Origin: DATJGR01 sp041739525
GTDB taxonomy: Bacteria; Pseudomonadota; Gammaproteobacteria; Pseudomonadales; Azotimanducaceae
Assembly (NCBI GenBank): GCA_041739525.1
Contig: JBGSNQ010000113.1
Coordinates: 1 to 64,000 of the forward strand
Length of the DNA: 64,000 nt
Reading direction: 5' to 3'
Shown: in pieces, positions 51,525 through 61,021 of the stretch
Position numbering within the stretch: position 1 is the stretch's first letter
How the letters are laid out: each line of letters opens with the position of its first letter
The notes under the pieces: model-generated
Seen by the model: the letters and a program-made list of their open reading frames with translations, nothing else
The model's database searches: none
Told to the model about the DNA's origin: nothing
Made by a program: the position numbers and the translations under genes

Positions 51525-52934
51525 ATGATGTTCCGATCGTTAGACCCCGCGGAGTTCAAGCTCGGCCGCCGGCACCTGTTTGCCTACGGCTGGCTCAACG
51601 TGCCCCTGTCCATCGCCGGCCTGCCGCTCGCTATCTATATCCCGTCCTTTTATGCCACCGAACTGGGCATGTCGCTGGCGGCGATCGGCTGGATCCTGAT
51701 GCTGGCGCGGATTTCGGACATCGTCACCGACCCGGTCATCGGCATTCTTTCGGACAAAACCCCTGAACGATGGGGACGCCGCCGCTTGTGGATGATCGGC
51801 GGCATTCCGCTCATGGCGGTCGCGATCTACATGGTGTTTTCGCCCAGCGGACAGGTCGGCTTCTTCTACACGTTCTTCTGGATCTCGCTGCTGTACATCG
51901 CATGGACCATCGTGACTATTCCGTACTCCGCGTGGGGTGCAGAACTGTCGCTCGACTATCGCGAGCGAACGCTGATCACCGGCTGGCGCGAGATGCTGGG
52001 CATCGTCGGCCAGCTATTGGTAATGGCGCTGCCCGTGGCATTGCCGTGGCTCGCGGTACAGGGTTTTACCAGCCTCGAAAACACCCGCGGCGACTCGATG
52101 GCGCCGCTGTTGCACATCGTTGCGGTGATCACCGTGGTTACGCTGTTCGTTTCGCTCGCAGGCCTGTTGTGGACGTTGCCCGAAGTGCGCGTGCCCACCT
52201 CGCACGTCAACTGGTTCTCCGGCATGCGCGTCATCTGGCGCAACGGTCCGTTCAAACGGCTGATCCTCGTGAACGTCTTCAACGGCATGGGTTGGACGGT
52301 GTGCGGCACGCTGTTCGTCTTTTACGTGCGCTACATTCTCGAAGCAGGCCTTGCTGCAACCGGTTGGCTGCTGCTGGTCTATTACACCGCCGGCGTAATC
52401 GGCGCGCCCCTTTGTACGAAGGGCGGCAACCTGATCGGCAAACACCGGATGTGGGCTTGGACGATCATCTTCACGTGCGTTGCATATCTCCCGGCGACGC
52501 TGCTCGGCCCCGGTGACGAGCTGTGGTTCGCGCTGATCCTCTCGTTCACCGGATTGTCGATTGCTAACGGCGGCATCCTGGGTTCGTCGATGTCGGCGGA
52601 CGTGATCGACATCGACACGCTGCGCAGCGGCCAGCAACGCGGCGCCCTGTTCATGGCGTTGTGGGCATTGGCGTCGAAGTTTGCCGCGGCGCTCGGTGCG
52701 CTGGTGGCACTGAATCTGCTCGACATCATGGGTTTCGAACCTGCGGATCATGACGCCGCCGGCAAGCCCGCGTTGCTGTTCCTCTACATCGTGTTACCGA
52801 TCATCTGCTGGTTGATTGCCGCCGCGATCATCTGGAACTATCCGATCACCGAAGTGCGGCATAAGCGGATACGCGCGCGGGTGGAACGAAAAATCGCGGC
52901 AAACGCCTCAACACAACTGTTGGCGGCTGATTGA
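51525..52934 (+). CDS. MFS transporter of the GPH (glycoside-pentoside-hexuronide):cation symporter type
   Basis: A 469-residue, twelve-helix carrier. The segment ISDIVTDPVIGILSDKTPER followed by WGRRRLWMIGG is the hallmark loop of GPH/MFS_2 transporters, and YSAWGAELSLDYRERT is the conserved second motif. It imports a glycoside or another organic anion with a cation. I start at ATG 51525; the frame reaches 51462. The gene after it (52939) begins within 5 nt and may work with it. Confidence 0.9.
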   Translation: MMFRSLDPAEFKLGRRHLFAYGWLNVPLSIAGLPLAIYIPSFYATELGMSLAAIGWILMLARISDIVTDPVIGILSDKTPERWGRRRLWMIGGIPLMAVAIYMVFSPSGQVGFFYTFFWISLLYIAWTIVTIPYSAWGAELSLDYRERTLITGWREMLGIVGQLLVMALPVALPWLAVQGFTSLENTRGDSMAPLLHIVAVITVVTLFVSLAGLLWTLPEVRVPTSHVNWFSGMRVIWRNGPFKRLILVNVFNGMGWTVCGTLFVFYVRYILEAGLAATGWLLLVYYTAGVIGAPLCTKGGNLIGKHRMWAWTIIFTCVAYLPATLLGPGDELWFALILSFTGLSIANGGILGSSMSADVIDIDTLRSGQQRGALFMALWALASKFAAALGALVALNLLDIMGFEPADHDAAGKPALLFLYIVLPIICWLIAAAIIWNYPITEVRHKRIRARVERKIAANASTQLLAAD

Positions 52935-52938
52935 GACG

Positions 52939-53634
52939 GTGCGCAACACGTACAACATCAGTTTGTTGCGGCGGCGCATCCAGGAGGCGCTGCCGAGAAC
53001 GCTGTCGCCCCAGGGCGAATCGGCAGTAGAGGGGTTTCTGTCGCTGCCTGGTGCCAGTGCTTGGCGGCCGGACCGGCTGGGGCTTAGAGAGTTGTCGTTC
53101 ATCTTCGATATCGGGCTGCCGTTCGCGTTGATCGGCGACAAGCCCGTTGCGAAAACCCTCGGCCTGCACGCCGGCGATGCGGTTCGCGATGGGCGACTAC
53201 CGGAATCAACCCTGTGGAGCGCCGTGCATGCCGTTGCGCTGTTGTGCCATTGGGGACTCGATGTGCGGTTGGTAAGCACCGCAATGGCGCCGTTGCAGTT
53301 CGAGGTTCAGATGCCCGGCGGCGCACCGTTCACACTCGACGTGAGACGCGCGGTTCTCGAGCCCGCGAGCTCCGGACTCGTGGCGCTCGACATGCGTGGC
53401 GCAACCGTGAGCTTCGACGCTGCGGCCGCGTACTACTGCGAGCAGTTCGCCGCCGGCCTTGTCGGGGTGCTGCTGTTCGAGCCGCGCTTCTGGATCGGCG
53501 TGGAGCAGAAAGAGTGGCTGCACATGGCACGACTCGCTCCGGACGTGGTTGGTTTGGAACCGCGCGTGCTCGGATGTGCCGACGGTGACCGATTCGCCGG
53601 CGCGCAGGCGTTGCGGTTGCCCCTGTTAATCTGA
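52939..53634 (+). CDS. Uncharacterised protein, 231 aa
   Basis: A mostly hydrophobic-leaning soluble protein with no named domain. Its N-terminus (LRELSFIFDIGLPFALIGDK) and the repeating aliphatic strands are unremarkable; a single Cys-Asp region is near the end. GTG 52939, 5 nt after the MFS gene stop, is preferred. Close spacing to the transporter and, 38 nt further, to the LLM oxidoreductase suggests an operon of related function. Confidence 0.55.
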   Translation: MRNTYNISLLRRRIQEALPRTLSPQGESAVEGFLSLPGASAWRPDRLGLRELSFIFDIGLPFALIGDKPVAKTLGLHAGDAVRDGRLPESTLWSAVHAVALLCHWGLDVRLVSTAMAPLQFEVQMPGGAPFTLDVRRAVLEPASSGLVALDMRGATVSFDAAAAYYCEQFAAGLVGVLLFEPRFWIGVEQKEWLHMARLAPDVVGLEPRVLGCADGDRFAGAQALRLPLLI

Positions 53635-53672
53635 AGAGACGAATCTGGAACGACAGCAGAAGGAGAGATGCC

Positions 53673-54596
53673 GTGAAGCTCGCCATTGATTTTCCATCGA
53701 TCGCGTTTCGCGAAGGTCCCGCGGCGGTCGCGAAGCTCGCCATGGAGGTGGAGCGTATCGGTTACGACCAACTCGACATCTTCGACCACGTCGTAATGGG
53801 ATTTCCGATCGAAGGCCGTACCGATCTGCAGTACCCGGCAAAGATGCCGATTCTGGAGGCGCTGGTAACGCTGGGGTTCTGTGCGGCGGTGACGTCTCGG
53901 ATCGGGCTCGGCACGGAAGTGTTGGTGCTGCCGCAACGGCAACCGGTGCTCGTCGCCAAACAAGTGAGCACGCTCGACACATTGTCGGGCGGGCGAGTGC
54001 GCCTTGGTGTGGGCGTTGGCTGGCAATCGTCCGAATACGATGCGCTCGGCGAATCGTTCGGCGATCGCGGCAAGCGCATGGACGAAGCGTTGCAGGTTCT
54101 GCGCGCGTGCTGGCGCGACGAGCGCGTCGACTTCTCCGGCGACCACTACAACGTCACGGCAATGGGCATGGAGCCGAAACCCCCGCAGGGTGCGGCGTTG
54201 CCGATCTGGGTGGGTGGCCATTCGCCCCCTGCGTTACGCCGCGTTGGGCAATACGGTGACGGCTGGTTGGCGGCACTCGTCAACAACAGGGAACGCGTAG
54301 CCAAGGGAATGCAGACCATCCGCGAGCATGCACAGAGTTTCGGCCGAGACCCTAACTCGATTCAGTTTCAGACCATGCTGGCGCCGCCGCCGCGTGAAAA
54401 CGACGACGGTAAGGGGAAGGGGTTCTTCGCCGATCCCGATCGCGTTGCACGCAGGGCGGCCGACATCGCGGAACTCGGTTTCGGCTGGGTGTCGCTGAAC
54501 GGCACCAACCTGTTTCAATCAGGCGCCCGAACGGTCGCGGCGATGGTCGACGCATTCGGTGTGCTGCACGAGCGGTTGCGCCGGGAAGTGGGCTGA
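53673..54596 (+). CDS. LLM-class flavin/F420-dependent oxidoreductase
   Basis: A 307-residue TIM-barrel oxidoreductase of the luciferase-like monooxygenase superfamily. Signatures are GYDQLDIFDHVV, RIGLGTEVLVLPQRQPVLVA, RVRLGVGVGWQSSEYDALG, and LPIWVGGHSPPALRRVG-type substrate loop. The overall pattern matches the TIGR03619-like family often labelled F420-dependent; since the host is likely gammaproteobacterial, FMN is the more probable cofactor. GTG 53673 follows AGGAGAGATGCC. Confidence 0.85.
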   Translation: MKLAIDFPSIAFREGPAAVAKLAMEVERIGYDQLDIFDHVVMGFPIEGRTDLQYPAKMPILEALVTLGFCAAVTSRIGLGTEVLVLPQRQPVLVAKQVSTLDTLSGGRVRLGVGVGWQSSEYDALGESFGDRGKRMDEALQVLRACWRDERVDFSGDHYNVTAMGMEPKPPQGAALPIWVGGHSPPALRRVGQYGDGWLAALVNNRERVAKGMQTIREHAQSFGRDPNSIQFQTMLAPPPRENDDGKGKGFFADPDRVARRAADIAELGFGWVSLNGTNLFQSGARTVAAMVDAFGVLHERLRREVG

Positions 54597-54608
54597 CGCT
54601 TTTCGCGC

Positions 54609-55337
54609 ATGGCGCGTCTGCTGCAGTTCATTTTCGTCGTTTGTCTGATCGCGTTGCCGGTGGCGTGGTTGAAGACCGACACGCTGCCGAAGGTACTGTC
54701 GTTTTCGCATGCGCTTGCGACGGAACCGCGGCAACAGGCTATCGAGAAGCCACCTATGGATATCGAAATGGGTGGCGTCTCCTATCGCGTCGAACCGGCG
54801 TATCACTACGTGCTCGATGGCATGGTGGTGTCGTATCGGATCCACGACGGCGATTACATGCTGCACCGATTGTGGAATGACCATCTCAACGTCGCGGATA
54901 TCTGCGTGGTGTGGGGCGACGATGCGGGGCGCGTCGATCTGCACGCGTTCGATTTCAGCAATGGCGAGTTCACGTGCATGTTCCAGACGCGCAGCGAGAA
55001 GGAATGGCGCGCGTTTCGCCTCGACCAGATCTCGAACAACCATTTGCTGACGGCCGATCCGGCGGTACGTGCGCGGATCGAGAACGTCGCCGTAGGCGAC
55101 CAGATCCACTTCGAGGGATATCTGGCGACGTACTCGAACGCATCGGGCTTCCACCGCGGCACCAGCACCACTCGAACCGACACCGGTAATGGGGCTTGCG
55201 AGACGGTATACGTCACAGAATTCGACATTGTCGATCCGGCGCCGCGCGGCTGGCGTAAGCTGCAAAGCGCTGCGCTGTGGGGAATGCTGCTGAGCGGCGC
55301 CGCGTGGCTGTTTGGCGTCGGCAAAGGTTGGTTCTGA
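54609..55337 (+). CDS. Uncharacterised exported or membrane-anchored protein, 242 aa
   Basis: The N-terminus LLQFIFVVCLIALPVAWLK is a signal peptide or anchor, and a hydrophobic segment near the end (ALWGMLLSGAAWLFGVGKGW) can serve as a second membrane helix. The middle has HYVLDGMVVSYRIHDGDYML and VGDQIHFEGYLATYS, which fold plausibly as a beta domain. No named family is recognised; proteins of this shape are common neighbours of thioredoxin- and protease-like genes but I cannot assign it. Confidence 0.6.
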   Translation: MARLLQFIFVVCLIALPVAWLKTDTLPKVLSFSHALATEPRQQAIEKPPMDIEMGGVSYRVEPAYHYVLDGMVVSYRIHDGDYMLHRLWNDHLNVADICVVWGDDAGRVDLHAFDFSNGEFTCMFQTRSEKEWRAFRLDQISNNHLLTADPAVRARIENVAVGDQIHFEGYLATYSNASGFHRGTSTTRTDTGNGACETVYVTEFDIVDPAPRGWRKLQSAALWGMLLSGAAWLFGVGKGWF

Positions 55338-55387
55338 GGTTGTTTAAGAGTTGCTCTCTGAGGGTATCAACGTGCGGGAAATGAAGT

Positions 55388-56647
55388 GTGCGCGTACTGA
55401 TTCTCGGTAGCGGACTGGCGGGCATTACGTCCGCCTATTACCTGCGCATACTCGGCTGCGACGTCACCGTCGTCGACCGCGCTCCCGGTGCCGGACGCGA
55501 AACGAGCTTCGCAAACGGATCGATGATCACACCGAGCCTGGCGGACCCGTGGAACGCCCCCGGCGTTTTCCGCGCACTAGTGCGCTCGTTGGGGCGTGAA
55601 GACTCTGCGATTCTGCTGCGAGCCGGTGCCATTCCGTCGCTGTTAGGTTGGGGTATTTCGTTTCTGCGCAATTCCGCGTCGAAGCACTTCGAACGCAACT
55701 ATCTTCGCAACGTCGGCCTGGTGCATTACTCGCAGCAGGTCATGCGCGACCTGATGCAAACCCACGTTTTGAAGTTCGACTACGTCGACGACGGCACGAT
55801 GAAGATCTTTCGCGATGAAGCCTCGTTCGAGCACGGCATCAAGATCGCGCACTGGTTGAAGCAGGTCGGAATAGAACATCGTCAACTCGACACCGACGGC
55901 GTCGTGAGGATCGAACCGAATCTGGCGAGCGTCGCGGAAGAGATCGTCGGTGGCATTGGATATCCCGGTGACGAGACCGGCAACGCGCGCATGTTCTGCG
56001 AAGAAATGCGGCGCGTGTGTGACGAATCGGGTGTGCGCTTCCGGTTCGCAGAAAACGTGGTCGAGATCATCCGCAAGCGCAAGCGGATCGAGGGCATGCG
56101 AACGGCAAAAGAGACGCTGACGGCCGACGCATACGTGCTGGCCGCCGGCAGCTTCAGTTCGCTATGGGGTAGACAACTCGGCTTCGACATTCCGGTTCGT
56201 CCCGCGAAGGGCTACTCCATTTCGGTGCCGATGCATCGTTGGGAGCCGCGGCCGCGCGTGCCGGTTGTGGATGATTCGTTGCACGCCGCGCTGGTACCTG
56301 TGGGCGGTGTGTTGCGCGTGGCTGGCACCGCCGAATTCACCGGCTACGACGTGACGGTGAATCCAAAACGCATCGCCAATCTCGTCAATCTGTTCGGCCG
56401 CGTGTATCCAAAGCTCGCCGAGCGCGTCGGTGACCTCGACGTGCAGCCGTGGTGCGGGCTGCGGCCGCTGACGCCGGATGGCATGCCCATCGTTTGCCGA
56501 TCACCTATAGAGAACCTGTACCTCAACACTGGCCATGGTCCGCTCGGTTGGTCGATGGCGTGTGGGTCCGGTCAAGCGATCGCCCACATGGTTACCGGCG
56601 CGCCGACCGGCATCGACATGACCACATTCGGCCTGAAGCGCTTCTGA
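55388..56647 (+). CDS. FAD-dependent D-amino-acid dehydrogenase-like enzyme (DadA family)
   Basis: A 419-residue flavoenzyme. The Rossmann motif VLILGSGLAGITSAYYL, followed by the strand end VTVVDRAPGAGRETSFANGS, fits DadA/glycine-oxidase-like DAO proteins, and WCGLRPLTPDGMPIVCRS with YLNTGHGPLGWSMACGSG is the C-terminal DAO signature. GTG 55388 gives the best start. DadA enzymes oxidatively deaminate D-amino acids to keto acids at the membrane; here the context is a mixed transport/oxidation region. Confidence 0.88.
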   Translation: MRVLILGSGLAGITSAYYLRILGCDVTVVDRAPGAGRETSFANGSMITPSLADPWNAPGVFRALVRSLGREDSAILLRAGAIPSLLGWGISFLRNSASKHFERNYLRNVGLVHYSQQVMRDLMQTHVLKFDYVDDGTMKIFRDEASFEHGIKIAHWLKQVGIEHRQLDTDGVVRIEPNLASVAEEIVGGIGYPGDETGNARMFCEEMRRVCDESGVRFRFAENVVEIIRKRKRIEGMRTAKETLTADAYVLAAGSFSSLWGRQLGFDIPVRPAKGYSISVPMHRWEPRPRVPVVDDSLHAALVPVGGVLRVAGTAEFTGYDVTVNPKRIANLVNLFGRVYPKLAERVGDLDVQPWCGLRPLTPDGMPIVCRSPIENLYLNTGHGPLGWSMACGSGQAIAHMVTGAPTGIDMTTFGLKRF

Positions 56648-56657
56648 CGGCTGCGTA

Positions 56658-58454
56658 ATGGTGACGGCGCACGACGCACCGACCGAACACGATCCCTGGA
56701 TCCTGGTCTTCGACGGTGACTGCGGCTTCTGCCGATACTGCGTGGACTATGCGCGCGCGGTGACCGACGTCGAGGCGGGCCGGGCGGTTCGATACGAGCC
56801 ATACCAGAGCGTCGCACCACAGTACCCCGACATATCGATCGACGAGTTCAAGGCGTCGATCCGTCTGGTTACACCGGCGGCGCGGTACCACGGCGCGCAG
56901 GCCGCGTTCCGAGTACTTGCGCTCGCCCCTCGATTGCGCGGTTGGCTCTGGTGCTATCGGTTCGTACCGCTTTTTGCCGTCGTTGCCGAGGCGCTATATC
57001 GATTCACGGCGCGCCATCGCGGCACCGTCTACGGGATCGCACGGCCGCTGTTCGGCACACGCCTGCTTCCGTCCGACTACACGCGTACCGCTGGTGTCGT
57101 CATCCGCGGCATCGGCGTGGCGTCGCTGTTTGCGTTCGCGTCGTGGTGGTGGCAGGCGGCCGGGTTGGTCGGGTCAGACGGCATCCTGCCCGTGCGCGAC
57201 TACTTCGATGCAGCGCGTGCACAACTCGGTGGCGATGGTTGGTTGTTGCTGCCGTCGTTGTATTGGCTCTCGACCGCCGACTGGATGACATCGGCACTCT
57301 GCGGTGCCGGATGCGTCGCCTCGCTGCTGCTGATCCTGCGCGTATGGCCAACGGTTGGCGCGCTGGTCGCGTACGTCTGTTATCTGTCGCTCGAATACGG
57401 CGGCGGTGTGTTCCTGGCGTATCAGTGGGACAGCCTGTTGGTCGAATCGCTCATAGTCGCGGCGGTGCTCGGCCGTCAGCAACGGGTCGGCGTATGGTTG
57501 ACGCGGTTGCTCGTGTTCCGGTTCATGTTCCTCTCGGGCGCAGTGAAGCTCGCGTCGGGCGACCCGACATGGCGCGGGCTTACCGCGCTCGACGTCCATT
57601 TCGAGACCCAGCCGCTACCGACGCTGCTCGCGTGGTACGCGCATCATCTGCCGCGCGCACTGCTGCATTTCGGTACGGTGGCGACGTTCGTCATCGAACT
57701 GTTACTGCCGTTCCTGATATTTGCGCCGCGCAACCCGCGCCTTTTTGCAGCTGCCGGGTTTCTGTTGCTCGAGTTTCTGATCGTGCTGACGGGCAACTAC
57801 AACTTCTTCAATCTGCTGACGATCGTGCTTTGTCTGGGTTTGCTCGACGACCGTGCGCTGGGCGCCTCGTCCGCTGGCGGAACGCGCAGTTCGCCGCCCG
57901 CGCGATGGGGCGTCGTAGTGGCGGCGATGGCGTTGCTCGGCGCGCTGCAGATCCATCAAACGCTGGCGCGCGACCGCGTGAGCGGGTGGGAAACTGTCCT
58001 TTCGCGCAGCGTCGAGCCGCTGCAGCTGGTCAACAGCTATGGTCTGTTCGCGGTAATGACGACGCACCGCGACGAACTCGTCATCGAGGGGTCGATGGAC
58101 GGCACTGAGTGGCAGGAGTTGCCGTTCAAGTTCAAACCGCAGGGCCTCGATACGGCACCGCGCTGGGCGACTCCATACCAGCCGCGGCTCGACTGGCAGA
58201 TGTGGTTCGCCGCGCTAACGAGCCGCGAAGGGGCGCCGTGGTTCGACAATTTCGTCGTTCGCCTGTTGAGCGGTGCACCGGACGTATACGCGCTGCTCGA
58301 TACGACACCGTTCGCCGACAAGCCGCCGCATTTCATCCGTGTGTTGCGGTATCGCTACCACTTCACCACTGCCGAACAGCGGCAGGAAACCGGCGCCTGG
58401 TGGCGACGTCAATACGTTGGCGTGTGGTATCCGCCCGTCCGGCTGGCGCGATAA
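56658..58454 (+). CDS. Fusion of DCC (thiol-disulfide oxidoreductase) domain and lipase-maturation-factor membrane domain
   Basis: A 598-residue protein. Residues ~14-130 are a DCC/DUF393 domain with the redox motif FDGDCGFCRYC; from ~150 onward there are about eight hydrophobic helices matching the lipase maturation factor (LMF1-like) fold, with VFLAYQWDSLLVESL and GNYNFFNLL. LMF-like proteins support folding of secreted enzymes and the redox domain could handle disulfides. It is 11 bp behind the DadA-like gene. Confidence 0.85.
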   Translation: MVTAHDAPTEHDPWILVFDGDCGFCRYCVDYARAVTDVEAGRAVRYEPYQSVAPQYPDISIDEFKASIRLVTPAARYHGAQAAFRVLALAPRLRGWLWCYRFVPLFAVVAEALYRFTARHRGTVYGIARPLFGTRLLPSDYTRTAGVVIRGIGVASLFAFASWWWQAAGLVGSDGILPVRDYFDAARAQLGGDGWLLLPSLYWLSTADWMTSALCGAGCVASLLLILRVWPTVGALVAYVCYLSLEYGGGVFLAYQWDSLLVESLIVAAVLGRQQRVGVWLTRLLVFRFMFLSGAVKLASGDPTWRGLTALDVHFETQPLPTLLAWYAHHLPRALLHFGTVATFVIELLLPFLIFAPRNPRLFAAAGFLLLEFLIVLTGNYNFFNLLTIVLCLGLLDDRALGASSAGGTRSSPPARWGVVVAAMALLGALQIHQTLARDRVSGWETVLSRSVEPLQLVNSYGLFAVMTTHRDELVIEGSMDGTEWQELPFKFKPQGLDTAPRWATPYQPRLDWQMWFAALTSREGAPWFDNFVVRLLSGAPDVYALLDTTPFADKPPHFIRVLRYRYHFTTAEQRQETGAWWRRQYVGVWYPPVRLAR

Positions 58455-58482
58455 CGCCGGCGAGCCCGGACAGACAGGATCG

Positions 58483-59178
58483 TTACCAGGGGTGCGACTC
58501 GCCGTTCCACTTCTTGAAGCTGCCGGTATCGGCCAGCGTCAGGTTCGCGATCACCGACATGATGCCGGTGGCGCTTTCCTCCACGCTGATGTCCGCGCCG
58601 GAGCCGCCCATGTCGGTGCGTACCCAGCCTGGATGGATCAACCCCACGGCGATGCCATCGCTGGCGAGTTCCACCGACGCCATCCGCATCACCTTGTTCA
58701 CGGCGGCTTTGGACGAGCAGTACGCGAACATCACCGGCATGTTGAGTTCCAGCGCACCCATCTGGCTCGTGATCGTAATGGCGCGCGGATTCTTGCCGGC
58801 TTTCAGATTGCGACGGAACGTTTGCACCATACGCAGCGGCGCCATCGTGTTGACGGCGAACGTTTCGGCCCAGCCGTCGAAGTCCATGTTCGCGAGCGAC
58901 TGTTTCTCGGCGCTCGGGCCGGCCATGCCCGCGTTGTTGATGAGGATGTCGATCGGCGCGGTGCGAATCTCTGCGGCGAGCGCTGCGATCGATTTGCCAT
59001 CGGCGACGTGCACGCCGTGCAGCGTCAGTCCTTTGCGCGACTTTGCGAGCGCCTGCAACTTGTCGGCCTTTGCAGGTTCGCGGCAACACGCGAGCACCCG
59101 ATTACCAGCAGCCGCGTACCGCGCGGCGAGTTCGAGACCGATGCCGCGGTTGGCACCTGTGATGAGAACGGTTTCCAT
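58483..59178 (-). CDS. Short-chain dehydrogenase/reductase (SDR)
   Basis: A 231-residue SDR with cofactor motif TGANRGIG, the NNAG motif, and the catalytic YCSSK; catalytic Ser is in TITSQMGAL. It resembles C-factor/sniffer-like SDR proteins (YCSSKAAVNKVMR). ATG 59178 is chosen; the open frame reaches 59289 but the extension lies in the gap before the Rieske gene. It is the second gene of a minus-strand pair with that oxygenase. Confidence 0.9.
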   Translation of the reverse strand: METVLITGANRGIGLELAARYAAAGNRVLACCREPAKADKLQALAKSRKGLTLHGVHVADGKSIAALAAEIRTAPIDILINNAGMAGPSAEKQSLANMDFDGWAETFAVNTMAPLRMVQTFRRNLKAGKNPRAITITSQMGALELNMPVMFAYCSSKAAVNKVMRMASVELASDGIAVGLIHPGWVRTDMGGSGADISVEESATGIMSVIANLTLADTGSFKKWNGESHPW

Positions 59179-59209
59179 GTGGTTTCCTGGCAGGTTGTTC
59201 AACGACCCG

Positions 59210-60424
59210 CTATTTAGCGCGGGCCAATTTCGGGGCGGCCGGTCTGCTTCCTTCGAAAAGTGCGTTGACACCGTCGTCGTCGGTTGCAAGCAGCCGTTCG
59301 AGCCAGCCGTGGAAGCGTTGGCCGCCGCCTTCGTTGCGGCCGAACATGACGTGACTCTTCGCGCCGGTCATCAACGCTCGCTGCTGGCGCAAGCCCGTCG
59401 CGTAGTCTTCCTCTCTAACGACGTACTCGAGCAGTTTGAATTGTGCTTCGGCCGCAACCCGTTGCTCGTCGGTCGGCTGCTTTTCCATCAGATACGACTG
59501 CACGGTGAACGATGCGCCGGGCGAGTCGCCGGGGAACAACTGCGAGATCATCACGCCGCGTCCGCCGCCGCCGTCGAACGATGCGATCGATACGTGCGGA
59601 AAGATGGTCCACACGCCGCCGAGGAGCGCGCGTGTGGGCCATTCTTCTTCCGGTGTTCCTTCCAGCGCGATCAGCGATGGATCGGGCGAACTGACGCGTT
59701 GGTGTGGACCGTACGCGGTGTAGAGCGCCTGGTTCGGCATGTTCTCGCCGAACGTATTCTTGTGCAGGATCGGCAGGTGGTAGAGATCCATGTAGCCGTC
59801 GTACGCGATCTTCCAGTTCGGACCCGCGATCGTGCGGCGCGAAAAGAGATACCAGTCCTTGAAACCGAAGTGTTCGAGCAGTTGATCGTAACCGGACAGG
59901 AACTTGTCGATCGGAAGCGTGGATTTCGGATCGAGGGTCACCCAGATCATGCCCGCGCGTTCGGCCACCGGCAGCGTAGTCAATCCATTGCAGGACTTGT
60001 CGATGTCGCCGAAGTCTTTGCTTGCATAAACCGCGACGAGCGCGCCGCTCTGGTCGTACGTCCACGCGTGGTACGGACACGTGAAGCGGCGGCTGTTGCC
60101 TGCACCTTCCGGCATGATCTGCGAGCCGCGATGGCTGCACATGTTGACGAACGCACGCACGCTTCCATCGGGATGGCGCGTCAGCAGCACCGGCACGCCC
60201 GCTGCTTCGATGGCGCGGTAATCGCCGGGCTTCGCGAGTTCGACGCTCAGCGCCAGCATCAGCGGCATACGTTTGAACACACGGTCCATTTCGAGACGAA
60301 AGCGTTGCGGGTCGTAGTAGTGCTCGGCTGGAATTCGCGCGACCTCGTCGACCTGATTGATCGTGCCGGCCTTGACGTGAGAGATGTTGTCCTTGGCCAT
60401 GCCGATGAGTTGTGCTCGGGACAT
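59210..60424 (-). CDS. Rieske ring-hydroxylating oxygenase, alpha subunit
   Basis: A 404-residue oxygenase. The [2Fe-2S] Rieske ligands are CSHRG (C96, H98) and CPYHAW (C116, H119); the mononuclear iron site is DLYHLPILH (H216, H221). Together they support dihydroxylation or demethylation of an aromatic or steroid-type substrate. No ferredoxin or reductase partner is nearby, so it must use one encoded elsewhere. The SDR gene 31 bp downstream may oxidise the product. Confidence 0.92.
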   Translation of the reverse strand: MSRAQLIGMAKDNISHVKAGTINQVDEVARIPAEHYYDPQRFRLEMDRVFKRMPLMLALSVELAKPGDYRAIEAAGVPVLLTRHPDGSVRAFVNMCSHRGSQIMPEGAGNSRRFTCPYHAWTYDQSGALVAVYASKDFGDIDKSCNGLTTLPVAERAGMIWVTLDPKSTLPIDKFLSGYDQLLEHFGFKDWYLFSRRTIAGPNWKIAYDGYMDLYHLPILHKNTFGENMPNQALYTAYGPHQRVSSPDPSLIALEGTPEEEWPTRALLGGVWTIFPHVSIASFDGGGGRGVMISQLFPGDSPGASFTVQSYLMEKQPTDEQRVAAEAQFKLLEYVVREEDYATGLRQQRALMTGAKSHVMFGRNEGGGQRFHGWLERLLATDDDGVNALFEGSRPAAPKLARAK

Positions 60425-60511
60425 TCGTGCCTACTCGTACTTCGGTTGCGCCAGCATCGTTGAACTGTAAACTGCGCGCAACACTGCATACCCTGATTTG
60501 GAGGTTCGTTC

Positions 60512-61021
60512 ATGTCGTCACTCGTCGCTACGTTTCAAACCAGCAAGGGAGACATCCGGGTCAATCTGATGGAAGACGTAGCACCGCTGACGGTCGCGAA
60601 TTTCGTCAACCTCGTGCAACGCGGCTACTACGATGGACTGACGTTCCATCGCGTGATCGCCGATTTCATGGTTCAAGGCGGTTGTCCGCTCGGCACCGGC
60701 ACCGGCGGTCCCGGCTACAAATTCAAGGACGAGTGCTCGTCGAAAGCGAAACACGATGCGCCCGGCAAGCTGTCGATGGCGAATGCGGGTCCGGGCACCA
60801 ACGGTTCGCAGTTCTTCATCACGCACGTGCCCACGCCGTGGCTCGACGGTAAGCACACGGTGTTCGGCTCCGTGCAAGGCGCGGAAGATCAGGCCGTGGT
60901 CGACAAGATCGCCAAAGGCGACACCATCGAGACGATCACCATCGACGGCGACGCCGATGCGTTGCTGGAAAAAGTGGCCGATCAGATCGACAAGTGGAAC
61001 AGCGTGCTCGACAAAGCGTGA
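60512..61021 (+). CDS. ppiB: Peptidyl-prolyl cis-trans isomerase (cyclophilin type)
   Basis: A 169-residue cyclophilin with the family core FHRVIADFMVQGGCPLGTGTG, LSMANAGPGTNGSQFFITH and HTVFGSVQG. The catalytic Arg of FHRV is present. It lacks a signal peptide, so it is the cytosolic form. It is divergent from the Rieske gene and overlaps the following flavoprotein gene by 4 bp. Confidence 0.95.
   Translation: MSSLVATFQTSKGDIRVNLMEDVAPLTVANFVNLVQRGYYDGLTFHRVIADFMVQGGCPLGTGTGGPGYKFKDECSSKAKHDAPGKLSMANAGPGTNGSQFFITHVPTPWLDGKHTVFGSVQGAEDQAVVDKIAKGDTIETITIDGDADALLEKVADQIDKWNSVLDKA

Noticed and set aside
58109..60463. 784-residue plus-strand open frame
   Set aside because: It lies antisense to the SDR and Rieske genes and overlaps the end of the DCC-LMF gene; its translation is low-complexity and rich in Arg, Ala and His, typical of a shadow frame in GC-rich DNA.
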